This document shows positions 24,859 to 33,354 of a stretch of 53,127 nucleotides of DNA, piece by piece. The translations under genes were made by a program, and so were the position numbers. How positions within the stretch are numbered: the first letter of the stretch is position 1; each line of letters begins with the position of its first letter. The stretch is from JAAGZL01 sp964628835 (GTDB lineage: Bacteria; Pseudomonadota; Gammaproteobacteria; Chromatiales; Chromatiaceae). The notes beneath the pieces are model-generated. The model was not told the origin of the DNA. It did no database searches and saw only the letters and a program-made list of their open reading frames with translations. Where the stretch lies: NCBI GenBank assembly GCA_964628835.1, contig CAZVME010000016.1, positions 1 to 53,127 of the forward strand, given 5' to 3'.

Positions 24859-25614
24859 TTGAGTGATCCACAGCTAATCGCCGGCATGCACAGCGTTCGC
24901 ACTGCACTTAAACATGGTGCTGATGGTGTGGACGAGGTGTGGGTGGAAGCGCGCCGTCGGGATAAGAAGATCCGAGAGATAGTGGCGCTGGCCAAGGCTG
25001 CCGGAGTGACCCTGCATCAGGTTGATCGTACCGAGCTGGATGCTAGAGTGCCTGGAGTCAATCACCAGGGTGCGCTGGCCCAGGTTGCGGTGCCAGCAGC
25101 CCGTGGCGAACGGGATCTGGAACAGTTGCTGAGTGAATCCAATACACCGCCGCTACTGTTGATACTCGATGGGGTGCAGGATCCGCACAACCTGGGGGCC
25201 TGTCTGCGCAGTGCAGATGCTGCGGGCGTGTTGGCCGTGATCACCCCAAAGGATCGCTCCGTAGGCTTGACGCCCACCGCCTGTAAGGTGGCGTCCGGTG
25301 CGGCTGAGAGCGTGCCGTTCATTCAGGTAACCAATCTGGCCCGGACCCTACGTTGGCTACAAAGTGAGGCCGGGGTATGGGTGGTGGGAACCGCAGGTGA
25401 GGCCGAGACCAGCCTGTATCAGGCCGATCTCAAGGGACCTATGGCGCTGGTCATGGGAGCAGAAGAGAAGGGTATGCGCCGCCTTACCCGTGAGGCGTGT
25501 GATCTGTTGGTAAAACTACCCATGGCGGGAAGTGTGGAGAGCCTGAATGTATCGGTGGCAACCGGGGTCTGTTTATTTGAGGCGAACCGGCAACGCATGA
25601 AAACTATTGATTGA
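24859..25614 (+). CDS. rlmB: 23S rRNA (guanosine-2'-O-)-methyltransferase RlmB
   Basis: RlmB methylates the 2'-OH of G2251 in the 23S rRNA peptidyl-transferase loop. The 251-residue protein has the substrate-binding N-domain (IAGMHSVRTAL) and a SpoU/TrmH knot domain with the three SAM motifs: NLGACLRSADAAG (about 110-122), VMGAEEKGM (about 196) and PMAGSVESLNVSVA (about 218-231). The start is TTG, following AGGGCGG. It sits directly after rnr and its stop is 15 bp from the DUF2288 gene start. The assignment to RlmB rather than another TrmH member rests on the N-domain and the rnr linkage. Confidence 0.93.
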   Translation: MSDPQLIAGMHSVRTALKHGADGVDEVWVEARRRDKKIREIVALAKAAGVTLHQVDRTELDARVPGVNHQGALAQVAVPAARGERDLEQLLSESNTPPLLLILDGVQDPHNLGACLRSADAAGVLAVITPKDRSVGLTPTACKVASGAAESVPFIQVTNLARTLRWLQSEAGVWVVGTAGEAETSLYQADLKGPMALVMGAEEKGMRRLTREACDLLVKLPMAGSVESLNVSVATGVCLFEANRQRMKTID

Positions 25615-25628
25615 GTTGGAGTCACCCT

Positions 25629-25931
25629 ATGCCTGAGCCAATAGAGGTATTGAAAGCAAGATTAAACATGGAGACGGCCAAGATCGGCTGGTCAGAGCTG
25701 CAGCGACAGTTTGCCAAGGGAGTGGTGTTTAAGGTGGCGGCAGAGCTGGATCTTGTCGATACCGCTGCCAGGATGATTCAGGATGAAAAAAGTACGGTAG
25801 AAAATTGGATTGACCAGAAAAAACTGGTGCAGGCCACTAGCGAAGATGCCAGAAGATGGAATGAGACCGACCCTGATCTGTGGGCAGTGGTAGTGGCACC
25901 CTGGATCCTGGTACAGGAGACGAAGGAGTAG
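25629..25931 (+). CDS. DUF2288 family protein
   Basis: A 100-residue soluble protein matching the DUF2288 pattern: an N-terminal TAKIGWSELQRQFAKG segment, a central EKSTVENWIDQKKL segment and a C-terminal WVVVAPWILVQE-type end (here WAVVVAPWILVQE). Its function is not known. ATG 25629 is preferred since TTGGAG lies 7 nt upstream; an in-frame upstream start at 25611 would overlap the rlmB stop. It is probably the last gene of the rnr-rlmB unit, being followed by a strong terminator. Confidence 0.85.
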   Translation: MPEPIEVLKARLNMETAKIGWSELQRQFAKGVVFKVAAELDLVDTAARMIQDEKSTVENWIDQKKLVQATSEDARRWNETDPDLWAVVVAPWILVQETKE

Positions 25932-25956
25932 GTGTTACAATCTGCTGCCGTCTGCA

Positions 25957-26000
25957 GCAACAAAAACGCCGAAGCTGCTCTGCTTCGGCGTTTTTGTTGC
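25957..26000. terminator. Strong bidirectional terminator
   Basis: Perfect 19-bp arms GCAACAAAAACGCCGAAGC and its complement enclose a 6-nt loop, with T-runs inside the arms on both strands. It lies 25 bp after the DUF2288 stop and also faces the fadL-type remnant on the minus strand. Confidence 0.92.
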
Positions 26001-26015
26001 ATTTATTGAAGAGTG

Positions 26016-26401
26016 CTAGAAGGTGTATTGAACACCCATAGTCAGCGGTATGGCGTTGGTATCTTTAAACTCAGATGTGGTGCCGGCAAATACACCACCA
26101 GAAACCGTTCTACATCTGAGGACTCTGTGGGTGCCATACCATCGTATTCAATGCTTGAAAGGTGGATGTAGGTCAGGTTTGCTTTGCGGTTTCAACCGGT
26201 CGATGCAGAACCTTCTTTATTGAACACCATGGCTGCCGGGTTGAAGTAGGCGGCATCCGCACCGTGCGCGTTCGCCACATAGGCAGCTGGCGGCGCAGTT
26301 GAGTTGATGGAGTTGTCCGGGATTTTATAACCCCCGGCCATCAGCTGTACCGGTATCAGACTAGTCATGCAGCCCATAGTCAGGAGCGATCTCAATGCCA
26401 C
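26016..26401 (-). pseudogene. FadL/OmpP1-type outer-membrane transporter remnant
   Basis: The minus-strand frame begins with a signal peptide and the FadL/OmpP1 start: GGYKIPDNSINSTAPPAAY, then ANAHGADAAYFNPAAMVF. A stop follows at GSASTG, but the same frame goes on with NLTYIHLSSIEYDGMAP, another recognisable family block. A different frame then gives the family's end strand, NAIPLTMGVQYTF followed by a stop at 26016. The usual protein is over 400 residues; only about 120 codons remain. It is therefore a pseudogene with a premature stop and a large internal deletion. Intact relatives import long-chain fatty acids or hydrophobic compounds across the outer membrane. Confidence 0.8.
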
Positions 26402-26809
26402 GTGGCGCTCGATAAATATGTAAAATACCCTGTTATTTATATGAGTTATTGGGGTAGTCTTATCCCTATACTACTTTGGTGGCATTTGATTGTGGACTAG
26501 AATAAGTTTCCACATAAAAAATTTCCATATGAAAGACGCGTGAATTTATATATTTGATGCAATTTGTGAACCGCTTTGGGTGCTTGTCTTCCTATATTTC
26601 TAAAGCATGGGTAAGTGACTGATATTACGGATAATAAATGGTATGAAAACAATTATTTTCCACCGCACTCAGGACCGTTTTGGGGCCGTGGTGTATTTAG
26701 GAAGAAGTGAGCAAAATATCTATAGCCTAGTGGTTTGTTATATGTTATTAATATACCCCATTAAATATTCTTATCGTAAATAAATCCACCCTATGGGTTG
26801 GGGGCGCAG
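26402..26809. other. A+T-rich intergenic region before the LysR gene
   Basis: No gene is visible. The region would hold the former promoter of the fadL remnant (minus strand) and the promoter of the LysR-type gene (plus strand). Several TATAAT-like words occur (for example near 26740-26770) but none has a convincing -35 partner. Confidence 0.4.
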
Positions 26810-27724
26810 ATGGCAGATCGCAGACTTCAAGTATTCCATACCGTAGCTCGCTTATTGAGCTTTACCAAGGCCGCAGAATCACTACATATGACTCAGCCGG
26901 CAGTGACCTTTCAGGTAAGGCAACTTGAGGAGTATTTTGATACCAGGCTGTTTGACCGTACCCACAATCGCATCAGTCTTACCGATGCCGGAAGCCTGGT
27001 CTACAGATATGCCGACCGCATATTTGAACTATATAATGAGATGGAGCATGCGGTTCAGGATATGACAGGTGGTGTGGGCGGTTCACTGACCATAGGCGCA
27101 AGTACCACTATTGCGGACTATATGCTTCCTTCACTACTGGGTGATTTCAAAGATAAGCACGCGGAAGTGAACATAAACCTAAAGGTATCCAACACCGATG
27201 GTATCGTCTCCATGGTTGAGAACAATACCATTGATCTGGGCATTGTGGAGGCCCCGGTGGGAAACAAAAATCTGGTGGTTGAGGTGTGCCGTCCAGACCA
27301 GTTGGTGGCTATAGTTCCACCTGGTCACCCGGAGGCGGAGAAAGATAGCTTGGACTACTCTGATCTGGTCAAGTACCCGTTCATCTGTCGGGAAGAGGGC
27401 TCGGGTACCCGCGAGGTAATCGAAGAGTACCTGAAAGAGACCTCAGATGGGAGTGAGGCACTCAACACCTCCATGGAGCTCGGTAGCCCAGAGGCGGTTA
27501 AGGGTGCGGTTGAGACTGGAATGGGTATATCCATTGTATCTCGCGCCACCATCCAGAAAGAGATCAAGCTTGGAACCCTGGTGGCAATCAAGCTTAATCC
27601 ATTGTTGGAGCGCCCGTTTTCCTTCGTACATCAGAAACAGAAGTTCCGGGTTCGCGTAATGGAAGAGCTGCTTGATTTTGCCCGTGGCTACATAAAAGAG
27701 CACGAGAACGACTTTCAGGAGTAG
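26810..27724 (+). CDS. LysR-type transcriptional regulator, CysL/YwfK-like
   Basis: The 304-residue protein has an N-terminal winged helix-turn-helix (about 1-60: LLSFTKAAESLHMTQPAVTFQVRQLEEYFDTRLF) and a periplasmic-binding-like effector domain (about 88-300) beginning GSLTIGASTTIADYMLP. That phrase and FICREEGSGTREVIEEYL are typical of the CysL/YwfK subgroup, whose known Bacillus member controls sulfite reductase. A role in sulfur or selenium metabolism is possible but inferred. ATG 26810 is preferred because GGGG lies 7-11 nt upstream; an in-frame TTG at 26798 lies inside that ribosome site. A small gene follows 39 bp downstream. No divergent target gene remains. Confidence 0.88.
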   Translation: MADRRLQVFHTVARLLSFTKAAESLHMTQPAVTFQVRQLEEYFDTRLFDRTHNRISLTDAGSLVYRYADRIFELYNEMEHAVQDMTGGVGGSLTIGASTTIADYMLPSLLGDFKDKHAEVNINLKVSNTDGIVSMVENNTIDLGIVEAPVGNKNLVVEVCRPDQLVAIVPPGHPEAEKDSLDYSDLVKYPFICREEGSGTREVIEEYLKETSDGSEALNTSMELGSPEAVKGAVETGMGISIVSRATIQKEIKLGTLVAIKLNPLLERPFSFVHQKQKFRVRVMEELLDFARGYIKEHENDFQE

Positions 27725-27763
27725 TACTCTTTCAATATTATCCTATTTGAAGGAGTGCGAAAC

Positions 27764-28150
27764 GTGCTGCCACAACTACCAACCCTGTCCCAGGATCAGC
27801 GCAGCTTGCTGAAACTGTTCAATGCTCTTGGCCAAACAGAGCAGTCCAGCCTGTTGGCGTTTGCCGAATTTCTAGGTCAGCGTGAGAGTGGCCGCGAGGA
27901 TGACGCGGAAGCGGTCGCAGATGCCGAACCGCTGGATATTCCACGTCCAGAGAATGAGAGCGTGGTGAGCGCAATCAAGAGGTTGTCATCCAGCTATCAT
28001 ATGTTGGACAGGTCAATTCTGTTGAATGATACCTCCTCGCTTATGACAGCGCATCTGGTTCATGGTCGCTCGGCCGAAGACGTCATAGATGAGTTGGAAG
28101 AGCTGTTCACCAAACAGTTTGCTGAATACCGCAGGGTGCATGAGGGGTAA
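27764..28150 (+). CDS. Small acidic protein of unknown function
   Basis: A 128-residue, mostly helical, acidic protein without signal peptide, membrane span or cysteines. Two helical segments (LSQDQRSLLKLFNALGQTEQSSLLAFAEFL near the N-terminus, SVVSAIKRLSSSYHMLD in the middle) flank an acidic linker, and the C-terminus reads VIDELEELFTKQFAEYRR. I did not recognise the family. GTG 27764 is chosen because AAGGAG lies 8 nt upstream. It follows the LysR gene closely on the same strand and is probably cotranscribed. A hairpin (GGTACCC/GGGTACC, 28168-28191) follows. Confidence 0.7.
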   Translation: MLPQLPTLSQDQRSLLKLFNALGQTEQSSLLAFAEFLGQRESGREDDAEAVADAEPLDIPRPENESVVSAIKRLSSSYHMLDRSILLNDTSSLMTAHLVHGRSAEDVIDELEELFTKQFAEYRRVHEG

Positions 28151-28167
28151 CATGAGGGTCAACAGAA

Positions 28168-28191
28168 GGTACCCTCAATAGTGTGGGTACC
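28168..28191. terminator. Weak hairpin terminator candidate
   Basis: GGTACCC and GGGTACC pair around a 10-nt loop, 17 bp after the small acidic-protein gene. The following bases are only moderately T-rich (TTGCAGTTT), so termination may be partial. Confidence 0.4.
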
Positions 28192-28222
28192 TTGCAGTTT
28201 CCATTATGGTGCCTGGTTAATA

Positions 28223-28417
28223 CTACTCCTGTTCTTTGACTTTACAGCTACTAAGTCCAAACGGCAGATAAGCCGGACACCATCCGATGGCTGCGGTAAA
28301 TAGTGGGATGATGCCAACCAGGCCCCACATGTTTTGTGTTGCCACTCCCCAGCCGATCAAACCCAGGCCTACTACCAGGCGCAGAATGCGATCTATACTG
28401 CCTACATTATGTTTCAT
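28223..28417 (-). CDS. DUF2892 small inner-membrane protein
   Basis: The 64-residue protein fits DUF2892: the N-terminal motif MKHNVGSIDRILRLVVGLGLI, two membrane helices (RLVVGLGLIGWGVAT and WGLVGIIPLFTAAIGWCPAYLPFGL) and a conserved WCPAYLPFG ending with a second Cys in SSCKV. Members are often found fused or next to rhodanese domains (for example YgaP) and to sulfur metabolism genes. No rhodanese gene is adjacent here. The function is unknown. The two cysteines in the C-terminal part could be redox active, but this is inference. Confidence 0.88.
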   Translation of the reverse strand: MKHNVGSIDRILRLVVGLGLIGWGVATQNMWGLVGIIPLFTAAIGWCPAYLPFGLSSCKVKEQE

Positions 28418-28683
28418 TTTGTTCTCCAGTTAAGAGTGGATATAAAAAGACCAACTGTCACCGAACGTCCGTAACAGTAAAGCTACGTCCGATGGTATCA
28501 GTATTCAGTTGGACAGTCTGTTTTGGAAATAATTACTCCCAGATCTGCCACTGATTTGAGAAAAATCTAACATACCTCACGCCACGGGCCCATGTGAGTT
28601 GTCAATCTGCCGGGATTATCTTTAACTATGCTGGTACTAAGGATTTTTTGTGGGCTTGTAGGCAGTGAATTTCGGGGGAGTGG

Positions 28684-29982
28684 ATGAGAGATCGTAAGCA
28701 GAAGTTATCCTGGGCAATGTATGATTGGGCCAACTCTGCCTTTGCCACTACCGTAATGGCAGGATTTTTTCCACTCTTTTTCAAACAGTACTGGGCGGGT
28801 GAACTGGAGGTTGGGGAGAGTACCTTTCTGTTGGGAAATGCCAATGCCCTGGCCAGTGTCCTGGTGGTGGTGTTGGCGCCAATACTGGGCGCCATTGCTG
28901 ACCGGGGTGGTGCCAAGAAACGGTTTCTCCTGTTCTTTGCCATGATGGGTGTGGTGATGACTGGCGGCCTATACATGGTCGCCCAGGGCGAGTGGGGCAT
29001 GGCCCTGGTGGTATATATCCTGGCGGTATTGGGCTTCTCAGGTAGTGTGGTGTTTTATGATTCATTGCTGATGGATGTAGCTGAAGAAAGTGAGCTGGAT
29101 ATGGTCTCTGCCATCGGTTTCAGCTTTGGTTATCTCGGTGGCGGGCTGTTGTTTGCCTTCGATGTGGTGATGACGCTATATCCACAGAGCTTCGGTCTGG
29201 ATGATGCGGCCCATGCGGTGCGTATCTCTTTCCTGTCGGTAGCAGTGTGGTGGGGGCTGTTCTCCATCCCGGTGCTGTTGTTTGTGAAGGAGAACAAGAG
29301 CCATGCGCCGATGGGAGCACTGGCCGCCGTTCGGGGTGGTTTTAACCAACTGTGGGCCACCTTCCTTCAGATACGAACACTGAAAGTTACCTTCCTGTTT
29401 CTCATGGCCTACTGGCTCTATATCGACGGGGTGGATACGGTGGTGCGCATGGCCGTGGATTATGGCCTGTCCCTGGGCTTTGACTCTAATCACCTGATGG
29501 TGGCCCTGCTGGTTACGCAGTTTGTGGGCTTTCCAGCAGCCCTGATGTTCGGGAAGCTGGGAGAGAGAAGGGGCGCGCGCCAGGGAATAATGATTGCGAT
29601 ATTTGTCTACCTTCTGGTTATTCTCTGGGCCTACCAGATGCAGCAGGTGTGGGAGTTTTACACGCTGGCAGTAACCATTGGCCTGGTGCAGGGAGGGATT
29701 CAGGCCCTTAGTCGCTCCTTATATGCCCGCATAATTCCAAAAACCAAGTCGGGTGAATTTTTTGGCTTCTATAACATGATGGGAAAATTTGCCGCCGTAT
29801 TAGGCCCGTTGATGATGGGTTGGGTGGCCGTCATTACCCAAAACCCACGCCTCTCCATACTCTCTGTTTTGCTTCTATTCATAGCGGGAGCTATTTTGCT
29901 GGCACTGGTGGATGAGGAGAAGGGACGCCAACAGGCGCGGGCGTTTGAGGCTATACATGATTATGACGGAAAACTGCCTTAG
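28684..29982 (+). CDS. MFS transporter of the UMF1/Atg22-like family
   Basis: A 432-residue inner-membrane protein with about 12 membrane helices. The N-terminus SWAMYDWANSAFATTVMAGFFPLFF is the hallmark of the UMF1 family (MFS_1/Atg22-like). Other blocks are APILGAIADRGGAKKR (the MFS loop 2-3 motif), SEFFGFY-like SGEFFGFYNMMGKFAAVLGPL near the C-terminal half, and QGGIQALSRSLYARIIP. Eukaryotic Atg22 exports amino acids from vacuoles; the substrate of bacterial members is unknown. It stands alone before the flagellar operon, 142 bp upstream of fliL. Confidence 0.88.
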   Translation: MRDRKQKLSWAMYDWANSAFATTVMAGFFPLFFKQYWAGELEVGESTFLLGNANALASVLVVVLAPILGAIADRGGAKKRFLLFFAMMGVVMTGGLYMVAQGEWGMALVVYILAVLGFSGSVVFYDSLLMDVAEESELDMVSAIGFSFGYLGGGLLFAFDVVMTLYPQSFGLDDAAHAVRISFLSVAVWWGLFSIPVLLFVKENKSHAPMGALAAVRGGFNQLWATFLQIRTLKVTFLFLMAYWLYIDGVDTVVRMAVDYGLSLGFDSNHLMVALLVTQFVGFPAALMFGKLGERRGARQGIMIAIFVYLLVILWAYQMQQVWEFYTLAVTIGLVQGGIQALSRSLYARIIPKTKSGEFFGFYNMMGKFAAVLGPLMMGWVAVITQNPRLSILSVLLLFIAGAILLALVDEEKGRQQARAFEAIHDYDGKLP

Positions 29983-30070
29983 ATTCCCACCGATTGAGTC
30001 AATAGTCTGACGTTTATCTGATCGCGTTCTGTAACATTCGGAAAAATATAGAAAAAAACATTGTCACTTG

Positions 30071-30087
30071 CTGGCACGTCAATTGCA
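30071..30087 (+). promoter_or_regulatory. Sigma-54 promoter of the flagellar operon
   Basis: CTGGCACGTCAATTGCA matches the sigma-54 consensus at every key base: GG at 30073-30074 and GC at 30085-30086, exactly 10 bp apart. The fliL start is 38 bp downstream, leaving a short leader with a GGAG ribosome site. By analogy with polar-flagellum hierarchies it should be activated by a FleQ/FlrC-type enhancer protein, which is not in the window. Confidence 0.9.
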
Positions 30088-30124
30088 ACTATGGAATTGA
30101 TGTTAACCCCTGGAGAAATAATAA

Positions 30125-30682
30125 ATGGCTGAAGAGAGGGAAGATGAAGATCTCGACCTGGGTGAAGAGCAACAGGGTGGATCAAAGAAAAAGCTGATTA
30201 TCATCATTGGTGCGGCGGTTTTGGTGCTGCTACTTGGCGGCGGTGTGGCTTGGTTTTTTATATCTGGTGATGAAGAGGCGGCTCCAGAGTCGGCGGAAAC
30301 TGAGCAGACCGAGGGTGATAAAAAAGATGCCGATGCGGACAAGGGTGACGCGAAAGAGCAGGGGCCTGCGCTGTACCACTCGATGAATCCGGTATTTGTG
30401 GCCAACCTGCCTCCGGGTACGGGCGCCAAAATGTTGCAGATCGGTATCGACCTGATGATGCGTGATCCTGAACTGCTGGAGTTCATAAAGCTGAATGACC
30501 CCATGATCAGGCATCAGTTGCTGAACCTGTTTAGTATCCAGGACGCAACGGCACTACGGAAGCGCAACGGTAAGGAGAAACTGCAGAGCCAGGCACTGGA
30601 GGCGATACAGAAAATCATCAAGGAGCAAGGTGGCCCAGGTAAGGTTGGGGCCGTTTATTTCACCAGCTTTGTTATGCAATAA
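30125..30682 (+). CDS. fliL: Flagellar basal-body protein FliL
   Basis: FliL is a single-pass inner-membrane protein that surrounds and supports the stators. This 185-residue protein has a short acidic cytosolic head (EEREDEDLDLGEEQQ), one membrane helix (LIIIIGAAVLVLLLGGGVAWFF, about 23-44), an acidic Glu/Asp/Ala linker (about 48-80) and the C-terminal FliL domain (about 85-185) with HSMNPVFVANLP and LMMRDPELLEFIKLNDPMIR. It is the first gene after the sigma-54 promoter and is 5 bp from fliM. The length is a little above the usual owing to the linker. FliK, often upstream in relatives, is absent here. Confidence 0.93.
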   Translation: MAEEREDEDLDLGEEQQGGSKKKLIIIIGAAVLVLLLGGGVAWFFISGDEEAAPESAETEQTEGDKKDADADKGDAKEQGPALYHSMNPVFVANLPPGTGAKMLQIGIDLMMRDPELLEFIKLNDPMIRHQLLNLFSIQDATALRKRNGKEKLQSQALEAIQKIIKEQGGPGKVGAVYFTSFVMQ

Positions 30683-30687
30683 ATACT

Positions 30688-31704
30688 ATGTCAGCCAACG
30701 ACTTACTATCACAAGACGAAATTGATGCGCTATTGCACGGTGTTGATGACGGCAAGGTAGAAACCGAGGTCGATGAGATCTATGAAGGTGAAGCCAGAGA
30801 CTATGACTTCAACAGTCAGGATCGCATCGTCCGCGGTCGCATGCCAACCCTGGAGATGATCAACGAGCGCTTTGCCCGGTACTACCGCACCAGTTTGTTC
30901 AATATGTTGCGACGCACTGCAGATATCTCCGCATCCGGGGTGCAGATGCTGAAATTCTCAGAGTTTGTTCACACCTTGTTTGTTCCCACCAGTCTCAATT
31001 TGGTGCGGATTAATCCACTCCGTGGCAAGGGTCTGTGCGTACTTGATCCCAAGTTGGTATTCAGCGTGGTGGATAACTATTTCGGTGGCAGTGGCAGATT
31101 TCACACCAAGATTGAGGGACGTGATTTCACCCCGACGGAGCTGCGTGTGGTCAAGATGCTTCTGGAACTGATCTTTGACGACATGATTGAGGCCTGGAAG
31201 CCGGTATTGGATGTGAGCTTTGAATACCTTGGTTCCGAGGTTAACCCCCAATTTGCAAACATCGTTAGTCCGTCTGAAGTGGTGGTGGTTACCACCTTTA
31301 ATATTGACCTGGAGGCGGGCGGCGGTGATCTGCATTTTGTTATGCCGTACTCCATGGTGGAACCGATTCGTGATCTGTTGGATGCAGGGGTACAGAGTGA
31401 TCGCGGTGACAAGGATGAGCGCTGGGAGCGGGCATTGCGGTCACGCATCAAGCATGCAGACCTGGAGCTGAATAGCACCCTGGCGGAAACAACCATAACG
31501 GTAAAAGAGATGGCGGAGCTGAAAAAGGGCGACATCATTCCATTAGATATACCGGAGATGGTTGAGGTGTGTACCTCTGACATACCACTGTTTCGTGGAC
31601 AGTTGGGAATGGCCGATGGTAACTATGCGATCAAGATACGGGAAAAGATCGTAACCAAGGTTAAGGATGATCTGAACAAGTTTCTTGAAGGCTCAGATAA
31701 ATAA
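30688..31704 (+). CDS. fliM: Flagellar motor switch protein FliM
   Basis: FliM is the C-ring subunit that binds phosphorylated CheY and passes the signal to the rotor. The 338-residue protein keeps the N-terminal CheY-P-binding peptide LLSQDEIDALLHGV (about 5-18), the middle CheC-like domain (about 45-230, including YFGGSGRFHT) and the C-terminal SpoA/FliN-like domain (about 245-325, ending in FRGQLGMADGNYAIKI). Normal size. It lies 5 bp after fliL and is followed 28 bp later by fliN. No anomalies seen. Confidence 0.96.
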   Translation: MSANDLLSQDEIDALLHGVDDGKVETEVDEIYEGEARDYDFNSQDRIVRGRMPTLEMINERFARYYRTSLFNMLRRTADISASGVQMLKFSEFVHTLFVPTSLNLVRINPLRGKGLCVLDPKLVFSVVDNYFGGSGRFHTKIEGRDFTPTELRVVKMLLELIFDDMIEAWKPVLDVSFEYLGSEVNPQFANIVSPSEVVVVTTFNIDLEAGGGDLHFVMPYSMVEPIRDLLDAGVQSDRGDKDERWERALRSRIKHADLELNSTLAETTITVKEMAELKKGDIIPLDIPEMVEVCTSDIPLFRGQLGMADGNYAIKIREKIVTKVKDDLNKFLEGSDK

Positions 31705-31732
31705 TGACGAAAACAAGTGATGGGATCTGATT

Positions 31733-32158
31733 ATGAATGACACTGAAAAAGACCCTAATGAGGCACTGTCGGATGAATGGTCTGAGGCATTAGAAGACCA
31801 GGAGAGTGCAGAAGCCGCAGCTGACAGCAGCACTGAATCAGCTCAGTTCCAAGAGCTGCAGTCTGAAGCTTCTGCGGCCATGGCTGGTGACTCTGATATA
31901 AGTCTGGATGGTATTCTCGATATACCCGTCACCATATCCATGGAGATTGGACGCACCCACATCAATATCCGTAATCTGCTGCAACTGAACCAGGGTTCGG
32001 TAGTGGAACTGGATAGGCTTGCCGGTGAACCCATGGATGTGCTGGTCAATGGCACCCTGATTGCCCAGGGAGAAGTTGTGGTGGTGAATGAGAAATTTGG
32101 CATTCGTCTTACCGATGTAATCAGCCCCTCAGAACGGGTTAAGAGATTGGGAAAATGA
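31733..32158 (+). CDS. fliN: Flagellar motor switch protein FliN
   Basis: FliN forms the bottom of the C-ring and docks the export ATPase complex. The 141-residue protein has an acidic, poorly conserved N-terminal half (about 1-55) and a C-terminal SpoA domain (about 60-140) with LDIPVTISMEIGRTHINIRNLLQLNQGSVVELDR and the end GEVVVVNEKFGIRLTDV. Its stop overlaps the fliO start (ATGA). Typical of gammaproteobacterial FliN. Confidence 0.95.
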   Translation: MNDTEKDPNEALSDEWSEALEDQESAEAAADSSTESAQFQELQSEASAAMAGDSDISLDGILDIPVTISMEIGRTHINIRNLLQLNQGSVVELDRLAGEPMDVLVNGTLIAQGEVVVVNEKFGIRLTDVISPSERVKRLGK

Positions 32159-32595
32159 GACTCCTGCGCCTGTGGGGTGTGGTTGTGAGCGTCCTGCCGG
32201 CTCTGCTGGTGGCGGCGCCGGTTTCGTCTGAGACTGCCCCCGGTTTACCAGCCAGCGCGATGGGGACCGGCATGGTGGTTGAGATGGTCGTGGTCCTGGC
32301 AGGCGTGGTGCTGTTGATCCTGGGTCTGGGCTGGTTGATTAAGCGGGTGGGCCATTTTCCCGCTGCTGGCAAAGGTATGGTCAGAATCCTGGGGGGTGTC
32401 TCGCTGGGCCCCAGGGAGAAGGCGGTGATACTTGAAGCTGGAAACCGGCGGTTACTGGTGGGAGTGGCGCCGGGTAGAGTCCAGACCCTGTGTGATCTTG
32501 GTGACTCCGACCTGGAACTTGAGCCAGATATGGAGAATGACACCAGCGACTTTTCAACCCAGTTGGACGCGCAACTGCAGGATGAATCTAAATGA
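32155..32595 (+). CDS. fliO: Flagellar export-apparatus assembly protein FliO
   Basis: FliO is a small membrane protein that helps assemble the FliP ring. The 146-residue product begins with a signal-like segment (VVVSVLPALLVAAPVSS), has one strong membrane helix (VVEMVVVLAGVVLLILGLGWLIKRV, about 42-65) and a cytosolic C-domain (MVRILGGVSLGPREKAVILEAGNRRLLVGV) characteristic of FliO. It overlaps fliN upstream and fliP downstream by four bases each, so translation is likely coupled. Confidence 0.9.
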   Translation: MRLLRLWGVVVSVLPALLVAAPVSSETAPGLPASAMGTGMVVEMVVVLAGVVLLILGLGWLIKRVGHFPAAGKGMVRILGGVSLGPREKAVILEAGNRRLLVGVAPGRVQTLCDLGDSDLELEPDMENDTSDFSTQLDAQLQDESK

Positions 32596-33338
32596 GGTGG
32601 TCCACCCAATCACTCCTGCTACTGTTTCTTGGACTGGCTCCCCTGGTGGGCCAGGCTGCCACTGGTCTTGAGGCGATGACCGTGGAGACCACTGAAGGTG
32701 GAGGCCAGACCTATTCGCTGAGTATCCAGATCCTGCTGTTTATGACTGCCCTCAGTCTGCTGCCAGGCGCACTGCTCATGATGACCTCATTTGCCCGCAT
32801 CATCATTGTGCTGGCAATCCTGCGTCAGGCCCTGGGTACTCAGAACACCCCATCCAACCAGTTGTTGGTGGGGTTGGCGCTGTTTCTTACCATTTTTATC
32901 ATGATGCCGGTCTTCAATCAGGTGTATGACACCTCACTCAAACCCTATCTGGAAGAGAAGATAACCACGGTCCAGGCGCTGGAGTCGGCACAGTTGCCCA
33001 TGCGTGAGTTCATGCTGGGACAGACCCGGGAGTCTGATCTCAACCTGTTCGCCAGGATTGGTAATTTTGGTGAGGTGGAGTCCCCGGATAAGGTCCCATT
33101 CAGCATGTTGCTGCCAGCGTTTGCCACCAGTGAACTCAAGACCGGTTTTCAGATCGGTTTTCTGCTGTTTATCCCATTTCTGATAATCGATCTGGTGGTG
33201 GCCAGTGTCCTCATGTCCATGGGCATGATGATGTTGTCCCCACTGATTATCTCGCTGCCATTCAAGATCATGTTGTTTGTGTTGGTGGATGGCTGGGCAC
33301 TGGTATTTGGTACCCTGGCCGCCAGTTTTCATCTCTGA
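32592..33338 (+). CDS. fliP: Flagellar type III export gate protein FliP
   Basis: FliP forms the core pore of the flagellar type III export gate with FliQ and FliR. The 248-residue precursor has a cleavable signal peptide (cleavage near GQA-A) and four membrane helices. Family blocks are intact: LLFMTALSLLPGALLMMTSFARIIIVL, LRQALGTQNTPSNQLLVGLALFLT, FLLFIPFLIIDLVVASVLMSMGMMM and a final PFKIMLFVLVDGW. It overlaps fliO by four bases and precedes fliQ by 16 bp. Confidence 0.97.
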   Translation: MRWSTQSLLLLFLGLAPLVGQAATGLEAMTVETTEGGGQTYSLSIQILLFMTALSLLPGALLMMTSFARIIIVLAILRQALGTQNTPSNQLLVGLALFLTIFIMMPVFNQVYDTSLKPYLEEKITTVQALESAQLPMREFMLGQTRESDLNLFARIGNFGEVESPDKVPFSMLLPAFATSELKTGFQIGFLLFIPFLIIDLVVASVLMSMGMMMLSPLIISLPFKIMLFVLVDGWALVFGTLAASFHL

Positions 33339-33354
33339 CCGGAATTGAGCAGTC

